From Parcubacteria group bacterium RIFCSPHIGHO2_01_FULL_47_10b (GTDB lineage: Bacteria; Patescibacteriota; Minisyncoccia; 2-01-FULL-47-10), in the NCBI GenBank assembly GCA_001824325.1, contig MHXC01000049.1, forward strand, positions 5,847 to 21,262: a DNA stretch of 15,416 nt, in the 5' to 3' direction. The position numbers were made by a program, and so were the translations under genes. Shown piece after piece: positions 7,440-13,828 of the stretch; the stretch's first letter is position 1; each line of letters opens with the position of its first letter. The notes below the pieces were generated by a model. The model was not told where the DNA came from and made no database searches. It was given only the letters and a program-made list of their open reading frames with translations.

Positions 7440-8103
7440 TGTTCCTCATGGCGTGATTTTTGTCGATAAGCCTGCGGAGCTCACTTCGCATGACGTGGTT
7501 GATCGGGTTCGGCGTGCTACCGGCGTTCGAACTGTCGGACATACTGGCACGCTTGATCCTATTGCGACGGGATTGCTTATAGTTCTGGTGGGGCGGGCAG
7601 CTACGAAAGAACAGCAATCATATATGAAACTCTCCAAGGAATATATGGTGACCATGGAGCTGGGAAGGGTTTCTGACACCTATGATGCCGATGGGAAATG
7701 TAAGGTAAGTGCTGATCAAGAAATGATAAAACAAATTGATAGACGTGTTTTTGATAGGGTCTTGTCGAAGTATATGGGTATCGTGCCGCAAACGCCTCCT
7801 CCATTTTCGGCAATTCATGTTCATGGGGTAAAGGCTTACAAGCTAGCGCGCAAAGGGGAACGCGTAGAATTACAACCTCGGAATATTCAGATTTTTGAAA
7901 TAAAAGTTATTGATTTTCAAATTCCGTTCATAACGCTCATAATCAAGTGTTCCACCGGAACATATATTCGTTCGCTCGTGCATGCTATTGGGAAAGAGCT
8001 TGCAACAGGCGCAATCATGACTGCTTTACGGCGAACAGCGATTGGCCCATACCGCGTCGAGAGTGCACAAACGCTCGACGCGCTTGACACGCCGACTGTT
8101 TGA
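7393..8103 (+). CDS. truB: tRNA pseudouridine(55) synthase TruB
   Basis: Isomerises U55 in the T-loop of tRNAs. The 236-residue protein has the TruB core: HGVIFVDKPAELTSHDVV, then RTVGHTGTLDPIATGLL with catalytic Asp55, KEYMVTMELGRVSDTYDADG, QTPPPFSAIHVHGVKAYKLA and CSTGTYIRSLVHAIGKEL. It ends just after the catalytic fold, so the C-terminal PUA domain of longer TruBs is missing or vestigial, as in short bacterial forms. ATG 7393 adds a basic tail (MAKPKKQQNKRNHRNN) and overlaps the upstream gene by 47 bases. No other in-frame ATG precedes the core; GTG 7453 at residue 21 is the only plausible shorter start and would remove the overlap. TruB is followed 18 bases later by rpmF. Confidence 0.93.
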   Translation: MAKPKKQQNKRNHRNNVPHGVIFVDKPAELTSHDVVDRVRRATGVRTVGHTGTLDPIATGLLIVLVGRAATKEQQSYMKLSKEYMVTMELGRVSDTYDADGKCKVSADQEMIKQIDRRVFDRVLSKYMGIVPQTPPPFSAIHVHGVKAYKLARKGERVELQPRNIQIFEIKVIDFQIPFITLIIKCSTGTYIRSLVHAIGKELATGAIMTALRRTAIGPYRVESAQTLDALDTPTV

Positions 8104-8121
8104 CGTTACATTGGAAGAACT

Positions 8122-8334
8122 ATGGCAGTACCGAAGAAGCGACAAACGAAGCGCAGGCAAGGAAATCGGCGGGCACACCTTGCGTTGAGCGCACCCCATA
8201 CACTATTGTGCACTCGCTGCAAGTCACCGGTGCGACCGCACTTTGCTTGCACGGAGTGTGGGTATTATGCAAAGAAAAAAATGGTAGGGAATGTGCCGGC
8301 CATGGCAATGTCAAAAGTAGTCAAGACATCCTAA
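8122..8334 (+). CDS. rpmF: 50S ribosomal protein L32
   Basis: The 70-residue product starts with the hallmark MAVPKKRQTKRRQGNRRAHL and contains a four-cysteine zinc ribbon (Cys30, Cys33, Cys43, Cys46) ending in CGYY, matching the zinc-binding form of L32. The C-terminus is extended by about 15-20 residues beyond the usual CGYYKG end. GGAAG six to seven bases before the ATG may serve as a weak ribosome binding site. It sits between truB and nusB in a run of ribosome-related genes. Confidence 0.95.
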   Translation: MAVPKKRQTKRRQGNRRAHLALSAPHTLLCTRCKSPVRPHFACTECGYYAKKKMVGNVPAMAMSKVVKTS

Positions 8335-8370
8335 GTTCCTTGGGTTGTTTCCCAGTTAACACACGCACCC

Positions 8371-8853
8371 ATGGGTTCACGTCATATTGCTCGATCGATT
8401 GTGATGCAGACCCTTTTTGAATGGGATTTTTACCATTCCTTTTTTTCTGTACCGGAATTGGAAGGGTTTGCGCAGAAACTTGGGCATGATTTTTCGCCGG
8501 ATAACATACTTGCAAAGAACATGAAAGAACTTGCTGATGGACTCAACAAAGAAGAGTTCATCAACGCCTTATTTCATGGTATCCTCGCAAAGCAAGGCGA
8601 GCTCGATGCGGTCATTGAAAAGGCTGCGCCGCGGTGGCCAATTAAGCAGGTGACCCTGATTGACCGAAATGTGCTGCGGCTGGGATTATACGAGCTACTG
8701 TTCGGCAACTACGAAGAAGTCCCTCCGAAAGTTGCGATCAACGAATCAATCGAACTGGCAAAGAATTTTGGTGGGATGTCGTCAGGGAAGTTTATCAACG
8801 GGGTGCTGGGAACGGTATATAAAGAAATTGGGGAACCAATGAAGGATGCGTAA
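8371..8853 (+). CDS. nusB: Transcription antitermination factor NusB
   Basis: NusB binds boxA RNA with NusE/S10 during rRNA transcription and processive antitermination. The 160 residues have the all-helical NusB pattern: an N-terminal [17 protein letters not shown] helix, a middle [20 protein letters not shown] segment, then [23 protein letters not shown] and the strongly conserved C-terminal [15 protein letters not shown]...[14 protein letters not shown]. Length is slightly above the usual 130-150 owing to a longer loop near residues 30-55. ATG 8371 lacks an obvious Shine-Dalgarno. The gap to rpmF is 36 bases; rnc follows after 126 bases, a pairing that makes sense because both act on rRNA precursors. 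Confidence 0.93.
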   Translation: MGSRHIARSIVMQTLFEWDFYHSFFSVPELEGFAQKLGHDFSPDNILAKNMKELADGLNKEEFINALFHGILAKQGELDAVIEKAAPRWPIKQVTLIDRNVLRLGLYELLFGNYEEVPPKVAINESIELAKNFGGMSSGKFINGVLGTVYKEIGEPMKDA

Positions 8854-8918
8854 GCGAACAAAGTATTAAGGACCAATTATTATTGCGTAATCATTAACAA
8901 TCATCTGCGCCTTGGCTT

Positions 8919-8954
8919 CTGATACTCGTGACTAAAACGTCAGATAGGTATCAG
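8919..8954 (+). promoter_or_regulatory. Hairpin in the rnc leader, candidate RNase III autoregulatory site
   Basis: CTGATAC (8919-8925) pairs perfectly with GTATCAG (8948-8954). Inside, TGAC (8929-8932) pairs with GTCA (8939-8942) around loop TAAAAC, leaving an asymmetric internal loop of 3 and 5 bases. The stem ends 25 bases before the rnc ATG. In E. coli, RNase III cleaves a stem-loop in its own mRNA leader and lowers its own expression; the same role here is inference from position only. No U-tract follows, so it is not an ordinary terminator. Confidence 0.45.
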
Positions 8955-8979
8955 CAGCAAGGGATCAGAACGTAATGGA

Positions 8980-9678
8980 ATGAAACATTGTAAGGCGGTC
9001 GAGCAAAAGCTCGGTATCGCATTTCACAACCCATCGCTTATTGAGCAAGCGTTGGTGCATAAATCGTATGCCGCAGAGAATCCTGCATGGGCACATAAGC
9101 ACAACGAACGCCTCGAATTTTTAGGGGACGCGGTGTTGGAATTGGTGGTGAGCGAACATTTGTATCGCACCCACACTGAGTCGCCAGAAGGGGATCTTAC
9201 CAACTGGAAGTCGATATTGGTGAATACGAAAATGTTATCAATGGTAGCGAGTGATCTCGGTATCAGCGAACACATTTCGCTGTCACGCGGTGAACGGATA
9301 AGTGAAGGCGCGAAAAAGGAATCCATCCTTGCCAATACAACGGAAGCGATCATCGGAGCTCTGTATCTCGACCAGGGCTACGAAGCTGCGCGGGACTTAG
9401 TCACTCGGATTATTATATCTCGAGAAAAGGAGATGCTGTCACGCGCTCCTGACTATAATCCGAAAGGTCGTTTTCAAGAAGAGGCACAACGACGGGTTGC
9501 GGTAACGCCGACCTATCGAGTACTCGAGGAATCAGGGCCTGACCATAATCGACATTTCGTGGTTGGGGCATATATCGGAGATCGGTTTATTGCTCAAGGC
9601 ACCGGTTCGTCAAAGCAGGAGGGAGAAGCAGCGGCAGCGCGCGAAGCGTTACGAGTTGAAGGATGGAACGGAGTATAA
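8980..9678 (+). CDS. rnc: Ribonuclease III
   Basis: Cleaves double-stranded RNA, notably rRNA precursors. The 232 residues comprise an endonuclease domain (1-150) and a double-stranded-RNA-binding domain (about 160-228, with YRVLEESGPDHNRHFVVGAY and GSSKQEGEAAAAREAL). The signature NERLEFLGDAVLELVV supplies Glu43, Glu46 and Asp50, and Glu70 is in PEGDL. In the second metal-binding segment the usual ADTxEA is ANTTEA: Asn119 stands where E. coli has Asp114, while Glu122 (E. coli Glu117) is kept. With the essential Glu retained I expect an active enzyme, perhaps with altered metal dependence. ATG 8980 follows a hairpin-bearing leader; a two-codon ORF at 8975 (ATGGAATGA) overlaps the start. rpsP follows 48 bases later. 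Confidence 0.95.
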   Translation: MKHCKAVEQKLGIAFHNPSLIEQALVHKSYAAENPAWAHKHNERLEFLGDAVLELVVSEHLYRTHTESPEGDLTNWKSILVNTKMLSMVASDLGISEHISLSRGERISEGAKKESILANTTEAIIGALYLDQGYEAARDLVTRIIISREKEMLSRAPDYNPKGRFQEEAQRRVAVTPTYRVLEESGPDHNRHFVVGAYIGDRFIAQGTGSSKQEGEAAAAREALRVEGWNGV

Positions 9679-9679
9679 T
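9674..9679 (+). promoter_or_regulatory. Consensus -10 box (TATAAT) at the end of rnc, possible rpsP promoter
   Basis: A perfect TATAAT overlaps the rnc stop codon, 47 bases before the rpsP ATG. No good -35 is present at 16-18 bases (the best candidate, TTACGA, is 19 bases upstream) and there is no TGn extension, so it may be chance. Confidence 0.25.
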
Positions 9680-9726
9680 CTAGTATCAATATCCAGTAAT
9701 CTGCTAATTAAGAAATCTAATAATAT

Positions 9727-10056
9727 ATGGTTAAAATTCGACTAACTCGCGTGGGGAGAAAAAATGATATTAGCTTTCGTATCGTGGTACAAGATGTTCG
9801 GGTTGCACGCGATGGAAAGGTAATTGAAATAATCGGTACTTATAGTCCGCGTTTGAAACAAAAGACGATAAATAAAGATCGAGCATTGTATTGGCTCGGC
9901 GTTGGCGCGAAGCCATCAGGCACCGTGCATAATTTTTTTGTGGACGAAGGGATTGTAAAGGCAGAAAAGCATAATGTATTCCATCGCGTAGGCGTTGCAG
10001 AAGCCGCAGTTGCAGCAAAGAAAGAAGCCAAGGCAACAGAAACAAAAGCGGCGTGA
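9727..10056 (+). CDS. rpsP: 30S ribosomal protein S16
   Basis: The 109-residue protein has the S16 core MVKIRLTRVGRKNDISFRIV, VARDGKVIEIIGTYSPR and DRALYWLGVGAKPSGTVHNF, spanning the first ~80 residues typical of S16. The remainder is an Ala/Lys/Glu-rich tail (AEAAVAAKKEAKATETKAA) that is probably disordered. The start is fixed by the invariant MVKIRL. A likely promoter for the next gene begins directly after its stop. Confidence 0.96.
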   Translation: MVKIRLTRVGRKNDISFRIVVQDVRVARDGKVIEIIGTYSPRLKQKTINKDRALYWLGVGAKPSGTVHNFFVDEGIVKAEKHNVFHRVGVAEAAVAAKKEAKATETKAA

Positions 10057-10084
10057 TTGACTTTTACAACTACAGACGTATACT
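10057..10084 (+). promoter_or_regulatory. Promoter for khpA with a ~100-base leader
   Basis: TTGACT (10057-10062; five of six), a 16-base spacer and TATACT (10079-10084; five of six) lie right after rpsP. Transcription would start near 10091, about 100 bases before the khpA ATG at 10190. The leader can form local pairings: GACTA with TAGTC between about 10115 and 10145, and TCACT (10145-10149) with AGTGA (10176-10180). There is no Shine-Dalgarno before the ATG. The match is good by sequence alone but untested. Confidence 0.6.
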
Positions 10085-10189
10085 AGTAGTGAGCGGTAGT
10101 TTGGAACAAAGGTCGGACTACTTGCATTAGACGTAACAGGTTAGTCACTGTCTGGCGAGCATAGGTTTGTCAGCTAGTGAATCAAACGA

Positions 10190-10588
10190 ATGGCTAAGTT
10201 ACCACCAGATCAAGAGTTTGTTACGCATGTCGTTAAGCAGCTCGTGGACAATCCAGATGATGTTGAACTTGACCGCAAGGTTGACGAAATGGGTGTCTTA
10301 CTGACACTCAAGGTCAATCCCGAGGACATGGGAACGATCATCGGACGCCAGGGTTCAACGGCAAAGGCGATTCGAACATTGCTTCGCATCGTTGGAGCCA
10401 AGAACAATGCCCGCGTGAATCTGAAGCTCGAGGAGCCAGAAGGTTCAACACGGGTACGCGCGCCTCGAGAAGATTATAAGTCTCGACCACGCGAAATGAG
10501 CAAGCCAACCGACAGCGATACAGCTGAAACAGCTGATAAAGCGATAGAAAAAGACGTGAAAGATGTTGTAGATGAGCTTGAACTCTAA
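10190..10588 (+). CDS. khpA: KH-domain RNA-binding protein KhpA (YlqC family)
   Basis: The 132-residue protein carries one KH domain: VDEMGVLLTLKVNPEDMG followed by the GxxG loop in TIIGRQGSTAKAIRTLLRI (Gly52 to Gly55). This matches the small KhpA/YlqC proteins encoded after rpsP in many bacteria, which bind RNA, in some species as a partner of KhpB. The family is normally about 75-85 residues; here residues 85-132 form an extra acidic/polar tail (TDSDTAETADKAIEKDVKD) of low complexity. Its location rpsP-khpA-trmD is the usual one, though it seems to have its own promoter, and a strong hairpin follows its stop. Confidence 0.9.
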   Translation: MAKLPPDQEFVTHVVKQLVDNPDDVELDRKVDEMGVLLTLKVNPEDMGTIIGRQGSTAKAIRTLLRIVGAKNNARVNLKLEEPEGSTRVRAPREDYKSRPREMSKPTDSDTAETADKAIEKDVKDVVDELEL

Positions 10589-10609
10589 CCTACTATATTA
10601 TTGCATGTT

Positions 10610-10644
10610 ACAAATCCCGCCCTGTTTTCAGGCGCGGGATTTGT
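10610..10644 (+). terminator. Strong hairpin between khpA and trmD (terminator-like, no U-tract)
   Basis: ACAAATCCCGC (10610-10620) pairs perfectly with GCGGGATTTGT (10634-10644); an inner CCTG-TTTT-CAGG extends the stem by four pairs with one bulged C at 10633. The stem is stable and symmetric, yet GCGTATCTAATG follows instead of a U-run, so it may act as a partial terminator, a processing or stability element, or need a protein factor. It separates khpA from trmD, which starts 32 bases later. Confidence 0.5.
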
Positions 10645-10676
10645 GCGTATCTAATGTTTTGTGACGCAGTTCAATC

Positions 10677-11399
10677 ATGATTTTATTCGATATCGCTACT
10701 ATTTTTCCCGAGATGTTTGAGAGCTATTTTTCCAGCTCGATTTTAAAATTAGCGCAGGAGAAAGGTTGTATTACAATTCGTATTCATAATTTACGCCAGT
10801 GGGCTACTGATAAGCATCATACTACTGATGATGAACCATTTGGCGGAGGAGCGGGCATGGTGATGAAAATTGAACCTATGTATCGGGCGGTTAAAGAACT
10901 CCGTGCACGACAGGACGATGCGAAATCATTTGTTGTGCTATTTACGCCGCGCGGAGACATGCTTACACAAGAGCGAGTAGCTGCATTCGCCGCTATGGCA
11001 GGGAATACGACTACGGCCGAGAAGGTCGCTGGCAATGTGCAGTATATACTTTTGTGTGGACGTTACGAAGGCGTTGATCAACGAGTCCATTCGCATATTG
11101 CTGATTATCGGATCTCAGTCGGAAGTTATGTGTTGAGCGGTGGCGAATTACCCGCGATGATTTTTGTTGATGCGGTAAGTCGTCTCGTTCCGGGTGTGTT
11201 GGGTAGCGACGAGTCTCTCAAAAAGCACTTGGCCATTGGTGGTATCCCAAGTACAACCATATATCCCCAGTTCACGAGACCTGCGACATTTGTTGCAGAC
11301 AATGGAGAAAAGTGGTCGGTGCCGGCTGAACTACTCAACGGCAATCACAAGGAAATCGCAGAGTGGCGGAAGAAAAATGCATTTGCTATCGGGCATTAA
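10677..11399 (+). CDS. trmD: tRNA (guanine-N1)-methyltransferase TrmD
   Basis: Methylates G37 of tRNAs with S-adenosylmethionine to prevent frameshifting; a SPOUT-fold homodimer. The 240 residues show IFPEMFESYFSSSI, DDEPFGGGAGMVMKIEP (51-67), the knot motifs LLCGRYEGVDQRV (126-137) and YVLSGGELPAMIFVDAVSR (151-169), YPQFTRPATF and LLNGNHKEIAEWR. Arg169 equals E. coli Arg154. Counting without gaps, the proposed general base Asp169 of E. coli falls on His184, and GDYVLSGGE is GSYVLSGGE. About 15 residues are inserted near 105-120 relative to E. coli. The usual neighbours rimM and rplS are absent on both sides. The start at 10677 gives the standard MxxxDIxTIFPEMF N-terminus; no Shine-Dalgarno is visible. 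Confidence 0.93.
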   Translation: MILFDIATIFPEMFESYFSSSILKLAQEKGCITIRIHNLRQWATDKHHTTDDEPFGGGAGMVMKIEPMYRAVKELRARQDDAKSFVVLFTPRGDMLTQERVAAFAAMAGNTTTAEKVAGNVQYILLCGRYEGVDQRVHSHIADYRISVGSYVLSGGELPAMIFVDAVSRLVPGVLGSDESLKKHLAIGGIPSTTIYPQFTRPATFVADNGEKWSVPAELLNGNHKEIAEWRKKNAFAIGH

Positions 11400-11408
11400 T
11401 TATTGTAC

Positions 11409-11437
11409 TTGGCAGACTATATGCTATCGAGTATAAT
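11409..11437 (+). promoter_or_regulatory. Strong promoter for the surface-protein unit, leaderless
   Basis: TTGGCA (11409-11414; five of six), a 17-base spacer and a perfect TATAAT (11432-11437) form the best sigma70-type promoter in the window. Only 8 bases lie between the -10 and ATG 11446, so the expected start of transcription falls on or within two bases of the start codon. It begins just after trmD and separates the housekeeping block from the surface block. Confidence 0.75.
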
Positions 11438-11445
11438 AGGTTTAT

Positions 11446-12078
11446 ATGGGAGGAGAGATTCGAAAAAATAGGAGAGCGCCTCGTTCATATGTCATTCATC
11501 TTACATTGATTTCGATCATACTCGTAGCATCAGTTATCATGCTATGGGTTTTTTTGTTGCGATATTTCAATAATCAATTTCCCCTTTCTTATTTTCAGCC
11601 GAATACAATTCGAGAGGTGACTATCAAGCAGCGGGTTGAGCCGGTTTTTTCTGAGCAATTTACAGCAACGGCTACCGTGCAACGGGTTGTATATAACTTC
11701 GATACAGTAGATTTTGAGTCAAAAAGTATCGAACCAGCAGCCCAGGCATTATTGCAAAGTTCTGAAACAAATACTGTAATAATCGAAACTCGCACAGTGC
11801 TTGAGGCATATAACTTAAGCGAGGGGGTGATTGAGCCGCTTGGAATACAGACGCATTACCTGATTGTTGACGATAACACCCCGATTTCGAGGGTAGAGGG
11901 AAGCACAGGAGACTATGAAATAGTCGATGCAACGGTTGACGATATTTCGACTGGCGATTCAATTATTTTTTATACCCAAGATGCAATAATTACCAATGAA
12001 CAGATTGCGTCTGTTCACGAAGTCATCGTGCCGATTTTTATTGAGATTATTCCATCGGAGGGCGATCCTCGAGAATAG
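11446..12078 (+). CDS. Single-pass membrane protein of unknown function, upstream of VWA protein
   Basis: The 210-residue product starts with a short basic cytosolic segment (MGGEIRKNRRAPRSY), then one hydrophobic helix at about 15-40 (VIHLTLISIILVASVIMLWVF), then a ~165-residue acidic domain expected outside the membrane. No family is recognised. The outer part is rich in beta-prone Val/Ile/Thr stretches (IKQRVEPVFSEQFTATATVQ, YEIVDATVDDISTGDSIIFY), suggesting a beta-sandwich or barrel. It has no cysteine and no lipobox, so it is probably anchored by an uncleaved N-terminal helix. The ATG is fixed by the adjacent promoter with no room for a leader; a GGAGGAGAG run lies just inside the gene. 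The VWA gene follows after 14 bases, so the two are very likely cotranscribed. Confidence 0.75.
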   Translation: MGGEIRKNRRAPRSYVIHLTLISIILVASVIMLWVFLLRYFNNQFPLSYFQPNTIREVTIKQRVEPVFSEQFTATATVQRVVYNFDTVDFESKSIEPAAQALLQSSETNTVIIETRTVLEAYNLSEGVIEPLGIQTHYLIVDDNTPISRVEGSTGDYEIVDATVDDISTGDSIIFYTQDAIITNEQIASVHEVIVPIFIEIIPSEGDPRE

Positions 12079-12092
12079 ACTGTGAAAAAAAT

Positions 12093-13769
12093 ATGAATTT
12101 ATTAAAACAGGTTGGCCTATATTTTACAACGATTGTCGTGTTTGGGCTGGTATGTTTCAGCGGAGTTTCTCTCGCCCAGCAACTTCCTGATTTTGTAGTT
12201 TCGACCGAGGTTCAGGAGACCCAAGTAGACGCCGGTGGTTTTTTTGACTTGGTACTAAAATTACAAGGCGAGGGGTCGTATACCAAGCGTACACCTATCG
12301 ATGTTGTGCTTGTGGTTGATGCTTCGGGATCAATGAGGCATGAATCATCCGCAACAAATGACAACTCTCGATTACATGAGTTGCAGCTTGCTGTTACTGA
12401 ATTTGCACAGAATCTCAATCCTGACACGGAGCATGTTGCGCTGGTTACATTTCAGAAATCGAATGCGATGGTCGTGTCGCCATTAAGTCCGTTTCATCAG
12501 TCCACGCTAATCGACCGGGTGAATGCAATTGTGGCAGATGGGGGAACCCCGCTTGGCTTAGGATTGCGCGTAGCTGCGCAGGAAATCAGCAAAGCTCGGC
12601 TGGAAAGCGTGAAAGCGATCGTGGTATTATCAGATGGGCATCATAACACAGGTCCCAATCCCAACTTATATTATCAATCGATTCCCACTGACGTTGCCCT
12701 ATATACCATTGGACTTGGCGATGATATTACGCGGAAAATTGATTGCAGAGAGGGTGTCACGTGCCGATCTGGGGAGGATTGGCTGAAGCAGATCGCGGCG
12801 CGTGGCAATGGAAACGGGCGTTATGTTTTTACGCCAGACGCAGATTCACTACGAGCACTATATGAAAATTTGCTCTTTGAGATTCGGAATGACGTCGTGG
12901 CTGAAAACATTTCCGCACAATTAAAACTCCGCCCTGAATTTCGTGTCGTAAGTACCGCGCCGACGGCGGCAAGCCAATCAAGTAACGCCAGCGGGACGCG
13001 TATCTCATGGCCTGTGCCAGAATTGCGGAACCAACAGACCGTTGAGCTCCGGACCACATTACAAGTATTAACGCGTCTCGCTACGCAACCACAACTGATA
13101 AATTACATTTCGCCTGACTCGATAATTTTTTATTCCAGCGAAGATGGGGGTGGCACGAAGACTATACCAGTCGGTCACATAGCAGTCCGTGGTCCAGCGA
13201 ATAGTCCACCCGTGATCCACTCCATGGTTGTGATTCCGCACTCTGGTCTGGTGAATAAAACGGTTTACTCATTCGGTGTATTTGCTGATGATCCTGATGG
13301 CGATCCGTTGCGATATATCTGGAGCTTCGACGTGGGCGATGCCGTAGTAATCGAAGGGTGTGGGTTGCTCCATACCACCTGTTCGGTGAAGTACAAGACG
13401 ACTGGAATAAAACAGGCTTCAGTTATTGTCCAAGACCCATCCGGTGCATCAGATAGTTCGAGTCAGCTCGCGCAAGTAAACCAAACTAATCTGGCAGCAT
13501 CTTGCTCTGCTTCAACGAATGAAGTGAAGTTAGGTGAGGCTGTGTTGTGGCGGGGGATTGCCACTGGTGGTCAAGAGCCTTATCAATATCGATGGCAGGG
13601 TGACGATGGGTTGGTTGGGAATGCTCCAGTGGTTAGCTATGCATATAGCAAGACAGGAGACAAACGAGTGCTATTTACCGTGACGGATGGTCTCGGGAAT
13701 CAGGTGATCACCGAGTGTACTACGAAGGCTTCGTATCAATTACCCGTTTTCATTGAAGTTCGGCCCTGA
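12093..13769 (+). CDS. Secreted von Willebrand factor A protein with two PKD-like domains
   Basis: The 558-residue protein has a signal peptide (1-28, hydrophobic core YFTTIVVFGLVCFSGVSLA with an AQQ exit). A VWA domain spans about 68-265 with a complete metal-ion-dependent adhesion site: DASGS (Asp76, Ser78, Ser80), Thr152 in GGTPLGLGL and Asp181 in VVLSDGHHN. A beta-rich linker (270-370) follows, then two PKD/Ig-like domains: about 373-458 (ADDPDGDPLRYIWSFDVGD) and 466-548 (YQYRWQGDDG, VLFTVTDG). Six mature cysteines (218/224, 423/430, 471/542) sit as plausible disulfide pairs. No sortase motif, lipobox or C-terminal helix is present, so it is released or held by a partner such as the preceding membrane protein. 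VWA domains typically bind proteins through a divalent metal; an adhesion role is inference. Confidence 0.88.
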   Translation: MNLLKQVGLYFTTIVVFGLVCFSGVSLAQQLPDFVVSTEVQETQVDAGGFFDLVLKLQGEGSYTKRTPIDVVLVVDASGSMRHESSATNDNSRLHELQLAVTEFAQNLNPDTEHVALVTFQKSNAMVVSPLSPFHQSTLIDRVNAIVADGGTPLGLGLRVAAQEISKARLESVKAIVVLSDGHHNTGPNPNLYYQSIPTDVALYTIGLGDDITRKIDCREGVTCRSGEDWLKQIAARGNGNGRYVFTPDADSLRALYENLLFEIRNDVVAENISAQLKLRPEFRVVSTAPTAASQSSNASGTRISWPVPELRNQQTVELRTTLQVLTRLATQPQLINYISPDSIIFYSSEDGGGTKTIPVGHIAVRGPANSPPVIHSMVVIPHSGLVNKTVYSFGVFADDPDGDPLRYIWSFDVGDAVVIEGCGLLHTTCSVKYKTTGIKQASVIVQDPSGASDSSSQLAQVNQTNLAASCSASTNEVKLGEAVLWRGIATGGQEPYQYRWQGDDGLVGNAPVVSYAYSKTGDKRVLFTVTDGLGNQVITECTTKASYQLPVFIEVRP

Positions 13770-13799
13770 CTTTATCCACAGACAGTAGACTTTTTTCTT

Positions 13800-13828
13800 T
13801 TGCACCCAGTGTCTTTATTTGGTATACT
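13800..13828 (+). promoter_or_regulatory. Extended -10 promoter for the fibre-like surface gene
   Basis: TGGTATACT gives an extended -10 (TGn plus TATACT at 13823-13828) with a weak -35 TTGCAC (13800-13805) 17 bases upstream. Transcription would start near 13835, giving a leader of almost 200 bases before ATG 14029, unlike the leaderless promoter at 11409. Confidence 0.55.

Noticed and set aside
7439..7455. TAATG stop-start overlap as an alternative truB start
   Set aside because: The ATG at 7439 is not in the truB frame; only ATG 7393 or GTG 7453 are in frame.
8100..8420. 106-codon plus-strand frame across rpmF and the nusB start
   Set aside because: It covers L32, whose zinc-ribbon sequence is unmistakable, in another frame.
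13772..13780. Replication origin suggested by a DnaA box
   Set aside because: Only one box, no cluster, no dnaA or dnaN gene nearby and no AT-rich unwinding region beyond a short T-run.
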